From the NCBI GenBank assembly GCA_020747065.1, contig JAGMVK010000014.1, positions 930,001 through 994,000 of the forward strand: a stretch of DNA of 64,000 bases, in the 5' to 3' direction. This DNA comes from Cadophora sp. MPI-SDFR-AT-0126. Its lineage: Eukaryota; Ascomycota; Leotiomycetes; Helotiales; Ploettnerulaceae. A program made the position numbers and the translations under genes. The stretch's first letter is position 1. Every line of letters begins with the position of its first letter. The notes under the pieces are model-generated. The model was not told the DNA's origin. It ran no database searches and worked only from the letters and a program-made list of their open reading frames with translations. Of this stretch, positions 39,879 to 50,894 are shown piece by piece.

Positions 39879-40429
39879 CTAAGCTAAAGTTTCAATTAAT
39901 TACACCTCAATTAACTCTAGTAAAGACTACGTCTTTTTCCGCTTCTACTAAAAACCCTTATATAACTTATATAAATTTAGAATATTCTTTAAGAAGTTCT
40001 ACGAAAAGTATCTCCTATATCTTACTTAATATTAATCTTAAAGAAAAGAAAAAGGATACCTACTCTTCTTTAAAGAAGAGTAAAGGAAAATATAAAGCCA
40101 GAGATTTTATAAAACTAAAGAAAGTAGTAAAAAAGGTAAAGAAGATAAAGGGTACTTAAATTAGGGAATTAGTAATAAAGTACTTATAAATTTGGACTAC
40201 AAGTAGAATTAAGCTATATATTAAAAAGTAAAAATAAAGTAATAATAAAGTTTAATTTCTTTTTAAAAGTAATACTATAGTATAAGGAAGAGTAAAGTTA
40301 TCTTTTTCTTTTCCTTTTACTTTTTTCTTTTTTTCCTATACTAAATATACTTACTCTATAATCCTCCTCTTATAGTAGTATAGCTAAGAATTATAATTTA
40401 AAGTAACTACTAAACTTAGTTAGAATAGA

Positions 40430-40647
40430 TATAATAAGGCATATATTTAGAATTAGAGTATTACTTTAGGTAACCTTAATTATAAGCCTTAGTAAGCTCC
40501 CTCTGCTTATAAGAGCTTCCTTTTACTTATAGAATTAGAAGAATTAAAGACTTTTTTTTACCTTGAATTTCAGCTATAAGTAGCTTCTTATGTTTTATTC
40601 CTAGGTTTAGTAATCTACTTAGTTTTACGTTATCCCAGGTCTTTATA
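40430..40647 (+). repeat. 3' LTR of element B
   Basis: 218 bp copy of 16001-16218. The polypurine tract before it is not clear (GTTAGAATAGA). Confidence 0.85.
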
Positions 40648-41220
40648 TTACTTTCTTAAGAGAGGGCCTAAGAGTATATTATATATATATAATATACCTA
40701 CTAAGTATATACTAAACTAAATGTAACTTCTAATAGAGCGCATTCGATAAATATGAAGTAGGAAGTAGATATATTATTTAAAGTTAAACTTAGCTATAAA
40801 TAGCTAGAATTATATAAGATAAATAAAGCGCTTTTAAAGAAAAGGATATACTTCCTTGCCGAATTATTTAGGACTTAGCTGTAAGATATATTTTTAGAAA
40901 GCTAGCTAAAAGTATTTTAAAAGAGAGATTCTATTTAGGAGCTTATTAATTCTAAGCTAGAATTAAGTAAAAGTATACTTTTAGAAAGCGTGAAGTCTAT
41001 TAGAAAAATTAAGTCTAGAAATAAATTAAGCTTAGATAAAGAAAGAAAGGAAGAAGAACTTCTAACCTTAGCTCTAGTTACTTAAAAAAAAGCTTTTATA
41101 AGAGATTATTAATTTAAAAAAAAAAAGAAAAAGAGTAATAATACTAAATAATAAGAGATTTATAATTATAGTTTTATAAGAAGATTAAGCTAAGTAATAG
41201 AAGTATTAAAGGTATTTTAC
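40648..41220 (+). pseudogene. A2 pol C-terminal remnant
   Basis: Matches A1 minus strand from about 33710 to 33200. Shared stretches include VKLSYKQL and the region after it. It abuts the B 3' LTR directly, so everything upstream in A2 pol is gone. Confidence 0.65.
40674..40697. repeat. Perfect 24-nt palindrome
   Basis: GTATATT, then five AT units, then AATATAC reads the same on both strands. It lies 27 nt right of the B 3' LTR end. Could form a cruciform; AT-rich composition makes chance possible. Confidence 0.8.
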
Positions 41221-41379
41221 TTACTTAGTAAGTGAAATAGAAGCCTAGAAGGCTAGGTAAATTAGAAGTAAAGAAGAAAAAGCCTAGTAATTAGATTATA
41301 AGTATAAAAGAAGTTATAAGAAGTAATTAGTTATTTCACTATAAGAATTATTTAAGTATTTATATATATTTTATTTTAT

Positions 41380-43210
41380 TTAGCTTAATTATACTAGTTA
41401 TACGTACTTTATACTAAGCTCTACTAATTATTTAAGACTAAGAACTAAGATTATATTAAATATTATATCTTATATTAAAAAGTAAATATAAGAATACTAA
41501 TTACTATTAAAGTACTTATTAAATTAATTATCGTTATTTATAAAAACTACTACTCTATAGCTTTAAGTAATAGAAGTCTTAGAACTATAGAAGAAGTAAG
41601 CTAAGAAACCTTTTTTACTAGTAGTTAAGTGCTTAGTATCTATAGTACTAGTACTATTATTAGATTCTCTAGTAGTATATCTTATAAGAATAGCTTTAAT
41701 AGCTTTAGCATAAAAATCCTGAGCTTCTTAAAGAGTCTTCTTTATATACTTTAAGTAAAAGTAAAGAGATCCCTTTATAATATTATTTTTATTATTAGAT
41801 TCGATATAGGAATAAGTCTTCTTAATATAGCGAATATATTAAAGAATCTAATATAAAGAGTACTACTTAGGAAAACTATTAAGGTCTTTTAGGACTAAGT
41901 ACTATATTGAACTATTATAAATATACTTCTAGCTATAAGTAGTAATAAGCTTCTAGATCTCTAAAGGAAGTGATTTTTAGTTAGTAATATTAATAATTAA
42001 AGTAGTAACTAAGGAGTTTAAGGCTTTAGTAGTAGAATTAATAAGGGCTTAAGTAAGGTCTTTATCTTAGATTTTAGCTTTAGCTTAAGTAGTATATAGA
42101 GAAGCGAGGGGATTAGTTTTTATTTTATACTTAGAAGTCTTAATAAGAGTCTTAGTAGCGAAATCCTTTGCTTTAGAAGCAGAATATAGACTAGTAGTAG
42201 AGGTTTTCTTCTAAAATTAAGTAGTAATACCTGTCTTCTTCTTATACTATAGCTTACTATATTTATTATTAGATCTATTATTTTTATTAAGGAAAGATAT
42301 AAGACTATTAACTAAGGAATTATTATAATTGTCTAAAGTATTATAAGAGGATTTATTATTATTAGTATCTAGGATATATTTATTAAACTTTACCTTTTTT
42401 TTACTCTTATCTTTACTAAAGGTCTAGCTCTTATACTTAAGAATAATCTTAGGTTTACTCTTAAATATAATAATAGATAGCTTAAGTATAGAAGTAGCCT
42501 TAGATTTACTTTTCTTAGGAATCTTAAAGGGAGTAGTAGCTTTAGTAGGAGTAATCAAGGGACTAAGGATTATTAAAGCTATAGTAAAGGTAGTATAAGA
42601 CTTAGTATAGTATTAAAGAAAGTTCTTTTTAGTAATAATTATAGGATTATTACCTGTAAAAAGTAGACTAGAGAACTACTCCTTATAATTATTATAGTCC
42701 TTAAGAGTAATAAAGCTTAAAGGAGAGAAGTTATACTTAGTTTTAGTATTACTAGCTAAGTCTTTATTACTAAATTTAAAGTAAAGGCTATTAGAGTTAA
42801 GAAAGAGGTAATTAATAGAGATATGTTCTTTATAAATCTAAAGGTAAAGGAGAAAGTTAATATATATTTTATCTGCGACTTCTATTTTAATTAGGATACT
42901 CTTATTAATAACTATAACTAGAGTACTAAAGATGTAATTAAATAAACAGATAATGTGATTATTATAGAGACTAAATATAATATCTTAAATATATATTATT
43001 CCTAAGTTAGGATTAAAAAGAAAGTAGTATTTAATATAGGCTATAATAATAAGCTTTAATAGCTAGACTAGTGCTATAGTAGAGAGTAAGTACTAGAAGT
43101 AGGTAAGGAGTATAAAGTAGAAGGTCTAGTAGAAGATAGTCTAGTATAAGAGAAAAATTATTATAAAAGTTAAAAGAAAATTAGAAGAAAATAGGAGTAA
43201 AGATAGTCTC
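41380..43210 (-). pseudogene. A2 antisense cargo gene, unknown
   Basis: Inverted copy of 31460-32955 in A1. The stretch around 41910-42000 is the reverse complement of about 32340-32440 with scattered transitions. Having the same gene in two separate insertions shows it belongs to element A rather than being a one-off passenger. Confidence 0.55.
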
Positions 43211-43499
43211 TTATATTAAAAAAAAGTATTAGGAAAAAAAGTAAATTTAAAAGAGATAGTAAGAAAAAAGTGAAAAGAAAAGTGAATTAGTAGGAGGTTA
43301 TAAGTTAAGAAATATAAAAAAAGAGGAAGTTTACTTTAATTCTGTAAATTTATTTACTTATAATAGGAAATAAAATAAATAATTTTTAAGTAAGATTAGC
43401 TTCTTTAATAATTTAATAGCTTATATAATTTTCTTTTAAAGAATTAATTTTTTTTCAATAATAAACTTTTTAAAGTATATATATAAGTAGAAATTCTAC

Positions 43500-46090
43500 T
43501 AATAAATATAAATGAAGATATAAGTATAACTAGAGTAGATACGCTAGCAGTAGTTATACTACTGAACTTTACTAGTATTAAGGACGTGATCTTATATTTA
43601 AGGAATATATTAGCGGAAAATTAATATATTACTTAGTCTTAAGTACTTGAATAGATAATAAAGTACTATAATAAGATCAGTGATTTAATTAAATAAGTTT
43701 ATAAGTATATAAAAAGATTAAGAACCTTTAAAGTATATATAAGTAAAGCAGAATTTAAGTTCAATTAAGCTAAGGTTTACCTTATTATTACTGCGAACGC
43801 TAAGAAAAGGAATTGTCTCTAGGAAGTATACGCTAGGACTATAAGGAATTAGCTTAATTAAGCTATATAAGATTAGCTAATAACTAAATTAGTTAAGTTT
43901 ATAGTAAATTATAATAAAGCTTTAGAAAAGATATTCTTAAAGGAGGCTAGAGTATAGGTAAATCTTGAAGTATAAAAGAGAATTATAAGATTAAATAAAT
44001 AAGGTATATTAAATATAAGAGAAGTTATTATAAGAGATTTAGTAAAGGTAATATAAGAAAAAATTAATAGTACCTTTTTAGAAGTAATAATAGAAAGTAT
44101 ATAAAAAAGAATAAAGATATACTCTAAAGTAAGTAACTTTATAAAAGAGAAATAATTTATAGGATTATTGAGCTTACTAAGCGCAAGCACTGAAGTTAGT
44201 GAAGTAACTTTATTATAAGAGATAGATGAACTAGAGTATTTAGCTTACTTAATAAGGGAAATTAGTAGTGAGATTACTATTACTATTATTAATCTATTCT
44301 AAAGATTTAACTAATTAGTAAGAGTAATAGTTATAGAAGAGTTTAGTATTACTTTAAGTAAGAGAATCGAAATTAATAAGAAGGAAATAAAGAAAATAAG
44401 AAAAGAAATAGAAGATCGTAAGAAAGAAAAAATAAGTAATACTAAGGATAGTAGATAGAAGTATAGATACTCTAAGAATATCTTAAATAATTAGAGGTTA
44501 GTTATTAAAGAAAAAAAAATACTACTTATTATAGTAAATATATAGTTCTTAGAGTAAATACTAAGATATTAATAAGTATACTATTAATATTTGCGACTAA
44601 TAGTTAATTATATAAGACTTTATATAAAAAGATTACTAAAGGAGCTTACTATTAAGCGCTTATAAAAGATATATAACTAAAGATTAAAAATAAAGAAACT
44701 AAAAATAGATTTAAAGATATATAATTAGTTTTAGCTAGCTAATTAGCTACTTAGGCCTTTGGATAGACTTAGACTATATAAGTTTTAGTAGTAGAGAGAG
44801 GTGCTTATTTTTAAGTTTAATTAAAAACTAATCTTAAACTCTTAGGACTTATTAATATTACTATAGTAAGAGTAAAATAAGTAAATTATTCGCGGTTTTT
44901 TTAAATAGTAGTTTAATTTATTACTAAGTAATAAGATCTTAGAAAAAACTAATATATACTAGCACTATCTTTAGGAAATTAATAGTAGGAAAAATATTAG
45001 ATAGTTATATAATATATTCTTTTTAGTTACTTAGTAGCTTATATATTAAAATCCTATATATTATATACTCTATATTACTCTTTGATTTAATAAAGTATAG
45101 AGGCTAGTCAGCTACTTCTACTACGCTAAGTATACTATTTCAAGAGATAGCACTTACTTTTATTATATTAATATTAATATTCCGTAGGCTCTAGTAATTA
45201 ATTACAGGATTATAATAATTTAAGAAAGTATTTTACTAGATTAAGAGGATAAGGCTAATTATACTTTTATCTATAAAAGGATATAGTATAAGTTAAGTAA
45301 ATAGTAGGAGTAAGTTAAGGTTAAAGAGTAAGATACTAATTACTATATATACTAAATTACAAACTAGATTTTTACTTAGGAGAATACTAAGGTACTAAGG
45401 GTAGATTAGGTTAAAACACTATATAATAAGGAAAATATACGTATTACCTTACCTAAGATCTTATATAAGTCCTTTAATTCTACTACGATTATCTAATAAA
45501 TACTTTTACCTTAGTTTATTACTATATAGGATAATAAGAAGTCTCTTAAAATAGTAAAAGGTAGTTTATAATAAGATCTAGCTAATACTTACAGGGATTT
45601 TACTACTTTATAAGTTATACTATCTGAATTACTTAATAGGTATAGTGTAATTCCTTTTAAGTTTACTATTATAATAGAGGTATTTAGTTTAAGGGCTTTG
45701 TCTAATATTTAAATTACTTATTATAGATAGAGTTCACTAGTAGTAATAGTATAAAGGGATATTGTACTTAAAAGCAATTAAGAAGCAGTATATAAGTATA
45801 TTAAGAATTAGAGAAGGAAGGCACTAAGAGTAGAATTAGAGATATTTAAGATAATATATAAGATTAAGAAAAAGACCTTTAAAAAGAAATTCTATTACTT
45901 TCTTAAGGAAAAGGCAGATATATTAAGATTATCTATACTTAAAGTAGAAGCGGACGTAAATAAGCTAAATAAAGAAGTACTTTAAGAAGTACTAAAGAAA
46001 AGTTTATTATTTATAGAGAAAGTATATAGAAATAGAATAAAAAGTATATAATTTAGTAACTTAAGCCTTAGGGTATAAGACTAGCTCTTC
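43500..46090 (+). pseudogene. A2 sense cargo gene, possible H-x-D oxygenase-like core
   Basis: Copy of the A1 sense cargo gene. The N-terminal part reads VDTLAVVILLNFTSIKDVI and then a long Lys/Glu-rich helical region. The core reads STYFYYINININIP; the residues after TYF are H-x-D candidates after allowing for RIP. EDKANYTFIYK follows, and a third part has RNTLP-like and NRYSVIPFKF stretches. The C-terminus is again charged and helical. About 840 codons. Transcription would diverge from the antisense gene with about 300 bp between. Confidence 0.4.
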
Positions 46091-46151
46091 TTTTCTTAAC
46101 TTTTTTATACTATATATAGGATTATTGTAGTTAAGGGATAATTACTAAACT

Positions 46152-46165
46152 AGGAGGAAGATATA
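46152..46165 (+). other. Polypurine tract and TGTA-type spacer of A2
   Basis: AGGAGGAAGA (46152-46161), then TATA (46162-46165, probably former TGTA), then the LTR. Confidence 0.7.
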
Positions 46166-46351
46166 TATAGTAGGGATAAAGGCCTACTATAAGGGTTTTT
46201 ATTTTTCTATTCTAGCTATAGATAGATAAGTCAGCGCTGCTAAACTAGTAATTATTATCTTCTTTCTCTTACTTCTATTACCTAATTAGTCTATACGTAA
46301 GTTATTTCCCTATTTACTATGCACTTAACGGTACTACTCTACTCCTTCATA
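46166..46351 (+). repeat. 3' LTR of element A2
   Basis: 186 bp, same length and sequence family as the A1 LTRs. Ends CTCCTTCATA and is followed by the TTAT duplication. Confidence 0.88.
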
Positions 46352-46355
46352 TTAT
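46352..46355. repeat. Target-site duplication TTAT, right copy (A2)
   Basis: Matches 15828-15831. Four base pairs fits the usual Ty3/Gypsy range of 4-6. Confidence 0.75.
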
Positions 46356-47470
46356 ATAAGATAAAGTTAGTAGCTATATACTTAAGCGCTTTAGATTAAA
46401 GGTTATATAATAAAACTTATAAAGATATTATTAAAATTAATATATTTTAAGAAGAAAAAAAGACAGAGACTTACTAAGTAGCTTAAAGAGCCCCTTCTCT
46501 AAAAGATATTTGTAATAGCGAAGTAAGAGACTATTATAAAGTAAAGTAATTAAAGTCTAAACCTAGAAAAGTAATAATAAAGCTAAAGATATATTATAGA
46601 AAGAAGAAACCTTATTTAAAGAAGCTCTGATATTACTAAGCTTATTAAAGAAGCAGAGACTTCTATAGAAAATTAGTATAAGTTAATATAAAGATCTAGT
46701 TTATATATAAGATAGTTAGTAAAAAGGAAATAAAAGTGAAAAGATTAACTTAGCTTAATTAGGGAAAATAGTATCTTTAACTTAAAGATCTGCGTTCTAA
46801 CTTATAAGTTAAGGCTTTAGTATAAGGTTCTAGTGTATAAGAGCTATATAAAAAGAAAGAGATATAATTAATAGAGGTTAAAGAGCTTAGAGCCGCTTAG
46901 CTTAAGTTAAGTACTAGAAATTATTAGTCTTAATCTTAAGCTTAATCTTAAAGTTATAAGATTAGAAGAAGAGAGGTTAAAATAAAAGAGTAATAAGGCT
47001 CTATACTTACTTTAGTTAAAGAGAGAGTAATATTACTCTTATAATCTTCTTAAAGATTATTTACTCTTAAAAGTAAGCTCTTAGAAAAGAAAAGTAGCTA
47101 TAACTTAATCTTTATTACTAAGGGAATATATATAGTAGTAAAGAAGAATAAAGAAGCCTTTTACGTAGCTTTAAAAGAGTTATAGAACTTATTAAGTAAA
47201 GAAAAAGAAAGAGATAATAAAGGTATTATAATTATAAAAGTTAAAGGAGAAGATAAAGGTATTATAATAAAGAATAATCTTATTAAAGTAAGCTAAGTAA
47301 ACTTTTATTTACGATTTTACTAAGACTAATAATAATTCAGACTTTATATAACTTTAATATTACTTTTATACTATAGACTTTTACTTTTATCTCTAGAGAT
47401 TTAATACTTTTAAAAATAGCTTAGCTTTATTATATTCCTTTACTATAATACTTAAGAATAAGTTTTTAAA
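46356..47470 (+). pseudogene. Element D internal remnant, 3' part
   Basis: Lys- and Gln-rich frames with RIP-type stops, such as QSQAQSQSYKIRRREVK and ELRAAQLKLSTRNYQ. Probably the C-terminal part of the D-encoded protein, beyond the A2 insertion. No domain recognised. Confidence 0.35.
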
Positions 47471-47482
47471 GAAGGAGATATA

Positions 47483-47759
47483 TATAGTAAAGATCAACTT
47501 TAATATACTTTTATTACCTAATTTATACACTTAGTATTATACTTAAGCTAAGATCTTCCTAAAAGATTAGAAATAATAATAATAGCTTTTTTTTCCCTTT
47601 AATAAGTTTTATACTTCTTTCTTTACTTAATAATTTATACTCTTTAAATATATAATATCTTTTAATTCTGTCTATCTATTATTTCGTAAACCTTATATCT
47701 TATATATTATATATTTACTACTCTCTTATCGTATGAAGATTGAGATCTTCCTCTCTACA
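47483..47759 (+). repeat. 3' LTR of element D
   Basis: 277 bp copy of 11143-11417. Preceded by AAGGAGA and TATA, the same polypurine-plus-spacer layout as element A. Confidence 0.8.
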
Positions 47760-48099
47760 ATATATATTATGTAATAATACTACGTCCTTAACTACTTTTC
47801 TTATACCTAGGAAGTAGTATTCTCTAGAGAGCTTAAATAGTATCTTAGTAATTCCTTAGTACTTATAAGCTAATAGCTTATACTACTATTTAATAAACTT
47901 GCTTTAGTCTTATATTAGAATATAGATTTGTTCTTAGTATAGAAGCGCTTTTTAAGGTATAAAGAAGAATCCTTTACTTAGGTACTTTTTCTATTTAGCT
48001 ATAACTAGGTTGTTAGCGTAGCCTTTTCAGATTTTCTTAGGTCAGCAGCTAGTTACTACTAGTTGTTTATTTATAACTAGCGAATCACTATTCTTTTAT

Positions 48100-49700
48100 A
48101 ATATAGTATATAATTCGTAGGTCTTATTTATAAGATATTCTAGTTTCCTGCTTAGGGTGTTAGCCTTAGCGTTTTCTGTTCCCTTAATATAGGAAATCTA
48201 TAGTTTAATAATAAAGAGTATTTTATATTAGCGAACTTATTATTAGTTAAGTTCCTTAGTAGTAGTAAAATACATAAGATTCTTATAGTCTATTAGAATC
48301 TATACCTCGCGGGCTGCGCTCTTAAGGTAGACCTTCTATTTATATATAGTATCTATAATCGCTAGTAATTCCTTATTATATATATTATAATTAAGCTCTA
48401 CTAGTAATAATTTCCGCGAATAATATATAATAAGTTACTATCTTCTATCCTCGCCTAATTAACTAAGTATAGTACTAATAGCGTAATCTGAAGAATCTGT
48501 TTCTATACGTATTTCTTTATCAGAAGTAAAGGTAGTTAATACTAGTTCCTTAATAAAAGTAGCTTTAAGCGCCTTAAAGGCGGCCTAAGCTTAGTCAGAC
48601 TAGTAGAACTCCTTATCCTTATAAGTTAGCTTTATAAGCGATTTTACGATTCTTAAATAGTCTTTAATAAATCGCCTATAGAAGTTAGTAAACTTAAAGA
48701 AAGATTATATTTCCTTAATATTTATAAGTCTACTTTACTCTTTAATTACCTTAATCTTTTTAGAATCTATAGCTAACTTAGTAGTAATAACTACGTAGCT
48801 AAGGAAAAGAACCTCACTTATATACTAGTTATACTTCTCTAGTTTAAGGAGTATATATATAGCTTTTAATTATTTAAGAATAGCTATTATATCTTTTTCG
48901 TACTACTTCTTATTCTTAGAATAGATAAGTATATTATTTAAGTAGTAGATATAAGTTATATCTAAATATAACTATAAAATATTATTAATTAGATGCTGAA
49001 ATATAGCTAGTATATTAGTTAAGCTAAAGAGTATAATTATATACTTATAATATCTGAAATATATATAAAATACTATTTTTTCTTTTTTATCCTTAGCTAT
49101 CTTAATAAGGTTATATACGCTTCTTAAGTTAAGCTAAGTAAAGATCTTAGCCCTTATAAGTCTATCTTATAGCTCCTTAGCTAATAATAGTATATAATAA
49201 TCCTTTTTTATAGTATTATTTAATTAATAATAATTAATATATATCTGTTATCTCTTATTCTTCTTCTTAGTGAAGAGAATATTACTCTCTTATAAAGACT
49301 TAGACTCCTTAATAAACTCTTTTACTAAGTTCTTATTAATATATTACTTAATTATTATTAAGTCTATTACTGAATATTCCCTTAATAGTTAGAATATTAG
49401 TTTAGTACTTAGTTTTAACTCGATCTAGTAATTATAGTCTTAGTATTTAGGTAAGGCTTCGATACCTTGTTCCTTCTTAAATAGTACCTTAAACTTATAG
49501 TATACTAATAGTATATTCTTTATTAGTAGACTTATATCTTAGTATTCGAGCTCTTCTTTAGAAGTAATATTAACCTCTCGAATACTTATTGCTTTTATTT
49601 CTAGTAGAAAGTACTTATCTTAGTAATAACTAAATTCTAATTTACTTATTATCTAATTAATAATAAGGTTATATTTCTTTATCTAAAGTAATCTCAGAAT
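48100..49700 (-). pseudogene. Element E reverse transcriptase and RNase H (RIP-degraded)
   Basis: Readable frame with IDLQGLRSLL, then LALFQHLINN-like residues, YLNNILIYSKNKK (YLNN at 48933-48944 for YLDD), SYVVITTKLAIDSKKIKVI, FTNFYRRFIKDY, and RNase H residues IRIETDSSDYAISTIL and YYSRKLLLVELNYNIYNKE. This is standard Ty3/Gypsy pol; TDSSDYAI is the RNase H active region and is well preserved. Confidence 0.88.
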
Positions 49701-50852
49701 AATATTATATTCTTTAATCTTAGTAATATTAAATTAGATAATCTTAGAGTATCTAGCAATACTTATATATAATAGTATAGTAGCTATATTAACTAATCTA
49801 CTATCTATAGCTTTACTATTAGCTAGTATTAAGTAATACTAGTTAGTCTTAACTATAGTAGATAAGAAGTACTAGAGTATAATAGTAAGAAATATAAAGT
49901 TCTCTTACACTCCTAAGTCTATTATTACTTATAGCTTTACTCCTTTAATCTTTACCTCTATAGTAAAGTATTATTCCCTTATAGTAGCGAGCTATTAAGT
50001 TAGAAAGTACTTAATATAATATTCTTTCGTTAGAATATTTTACTAAACCCTTAAAGCCTAAGTAATAATTATTACCTTAAATATATACTCTTATTCTAGC
50101 TCTCTGAAAGTAATGAAGTTCCGAGCCTTATAGTAAACTTATAAGTTATCTTTAATATTTACTTATATCCTTTAGTTAGTGCTTTTAGCTAATATCTCTT
50201 AGACCTCTCCTAGCTAAAGTAGCTTATTAGTATTTAGGATTAATACTTAGTCCCGGGGGAGGAACTATATATATACCTTATCTCTATTAACTTTTTTTCA
50301 GCTAATCCTTTAATAGTCTTAGTAGATTACTTCGTAGATATCCGTCTACTAGAGTCCTCCTAAATCGATTATTCCAGGCTCTTTAATAGTTTCTATAATA
50401 CTAACTTAAGTCTAGTAGTAAGTATTATAAGTTAAGTTATAAAAGCTTTCCTTTTATTAGGAAACTTTCTATTATTCCTTAACCTTAGGGCCTTACTATA
50501 GTAATTATAGTAGTCTTAGCTTTAGTATTTATAAAAGAGGTTAGACTTCCTCTCTCTTATCTAATTCTAAGCTTTTTTTATTATCTTCTTTATAATCTAT
50601 TATTATAAGTTCCTCTAAGGCTTATATAAGTCCGGAGGCCTTTATTATATACTCTTAGATATAGTTATCCTTAGATAAGCTTTACTTACTATTATTCCCG
50701 GCTTTTTTAAATTAAGTATAGATATAGTATTCCTTAAGCTTATTAGTAGTTATATATTAGTACGTAGTAGTAAGTTACTTAACTAGGCTATTATAACTGC
50801 CGTGCCTTATAATACTAGTGTATTTCTTACCTAACTATTACTTCTTCTATTA

Positions 50853-50894
50853 GTAAGAACTAGCTATATAGCCTAGTAACTTATATTCAAAGTA
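50853..50894 (-). pseudogene. Element E gag zinc knuckle, all ligands mutated
   Basis: Fourteen codons read YFEYKLLGYIASSY. The spacing is exactly that of C-x2-C-x4-H-x4-C, with all three Cys and the His replaced by Tyr (TGY to TAY, CAY to TAY), each a RIP-type change. Confidence 0.75.

Larger units (their letters stand above)
16001..40647 (+). mobile_element. LTR retrotransposon B (Ty3/Gypsy) with extra reading frame
   Basis: Bounded by two 218-bp direct LTRs (16001-16218, 40430-40647). Without the inserted A1 it is about 12.8 kb, long for a Ty3/Gypsy element. In order on the plus strand: gag-like region with a decayed zinc knuckle (about 17000-18700), protease motif (19061-19090), reverse transcriptase and RNase H (about 20100-21450), integrase (about 21550-22500), then a long unidentified frame (about 23600-28002, continuing at 39879). 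No duplication was found at the outer ends, and the right end abuts A2 pol, which suggests a deletion at or after insertion. Confidence 0.8.
15832..46351 (+). mobile_element. LTR retrotransposon A2 (Ty3/Gypsy), with nested insertions
   Basis: Flanked by a 4-bp duplication TTAT (15828-15831 and 46352-46355), so this is a genuine insertion into D. The 5' LTR (15832-16000) is cut short where element B begins. A2 sequence resumes at about 40648, in the pol C-terminus after integrase, matching A1 near 33710 on the minus strand. Gag, protease, RT and integrase (about 6 kb relative to A1) are therefore missing. The remaining 40648-46165 carries the pol tail, an antisense gene, a long sense gene and a polypurine tract before the 3' LTR. 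Confidence 0.85.
11143..47759 (+). mobile_element. LTR element D, outermost shell of the nest
   Basis: Bounded by directly repeated LTRs at 11143-11417 and 47483-47759, with a polypurine tract before the 3' LTR. Its own internal DNA is about 11418-15831 plus 46352-47482, roughly 5.5 kb; the rest is younger insertions. Reading TAA/TAG as former Gln codons gives one long plus-strand frame from about 12240 to 15100. It has a gag-like first part and a possible Cys-rich patch near 13560-13620. I could not find a reverse transcriptase or integrase, so D may be a large non-autonomous element. No matching target-site duplication was found (left flank CTAC, right flank ATAT). Confidence 0.7.

Noticed and set aside
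43909..44190. 93-codon minus-strand frame
   Set aside because: Antisense shadow of the A2 sense cargo gene; Leu/Ile/Tyr-rich composition only reflects AT content.
11139..47763. Target-site duplication for element D
   Set aside because: Flanks CTAC and ATAT do not match even allowing C-to-T or G-to-A changes at all sites.
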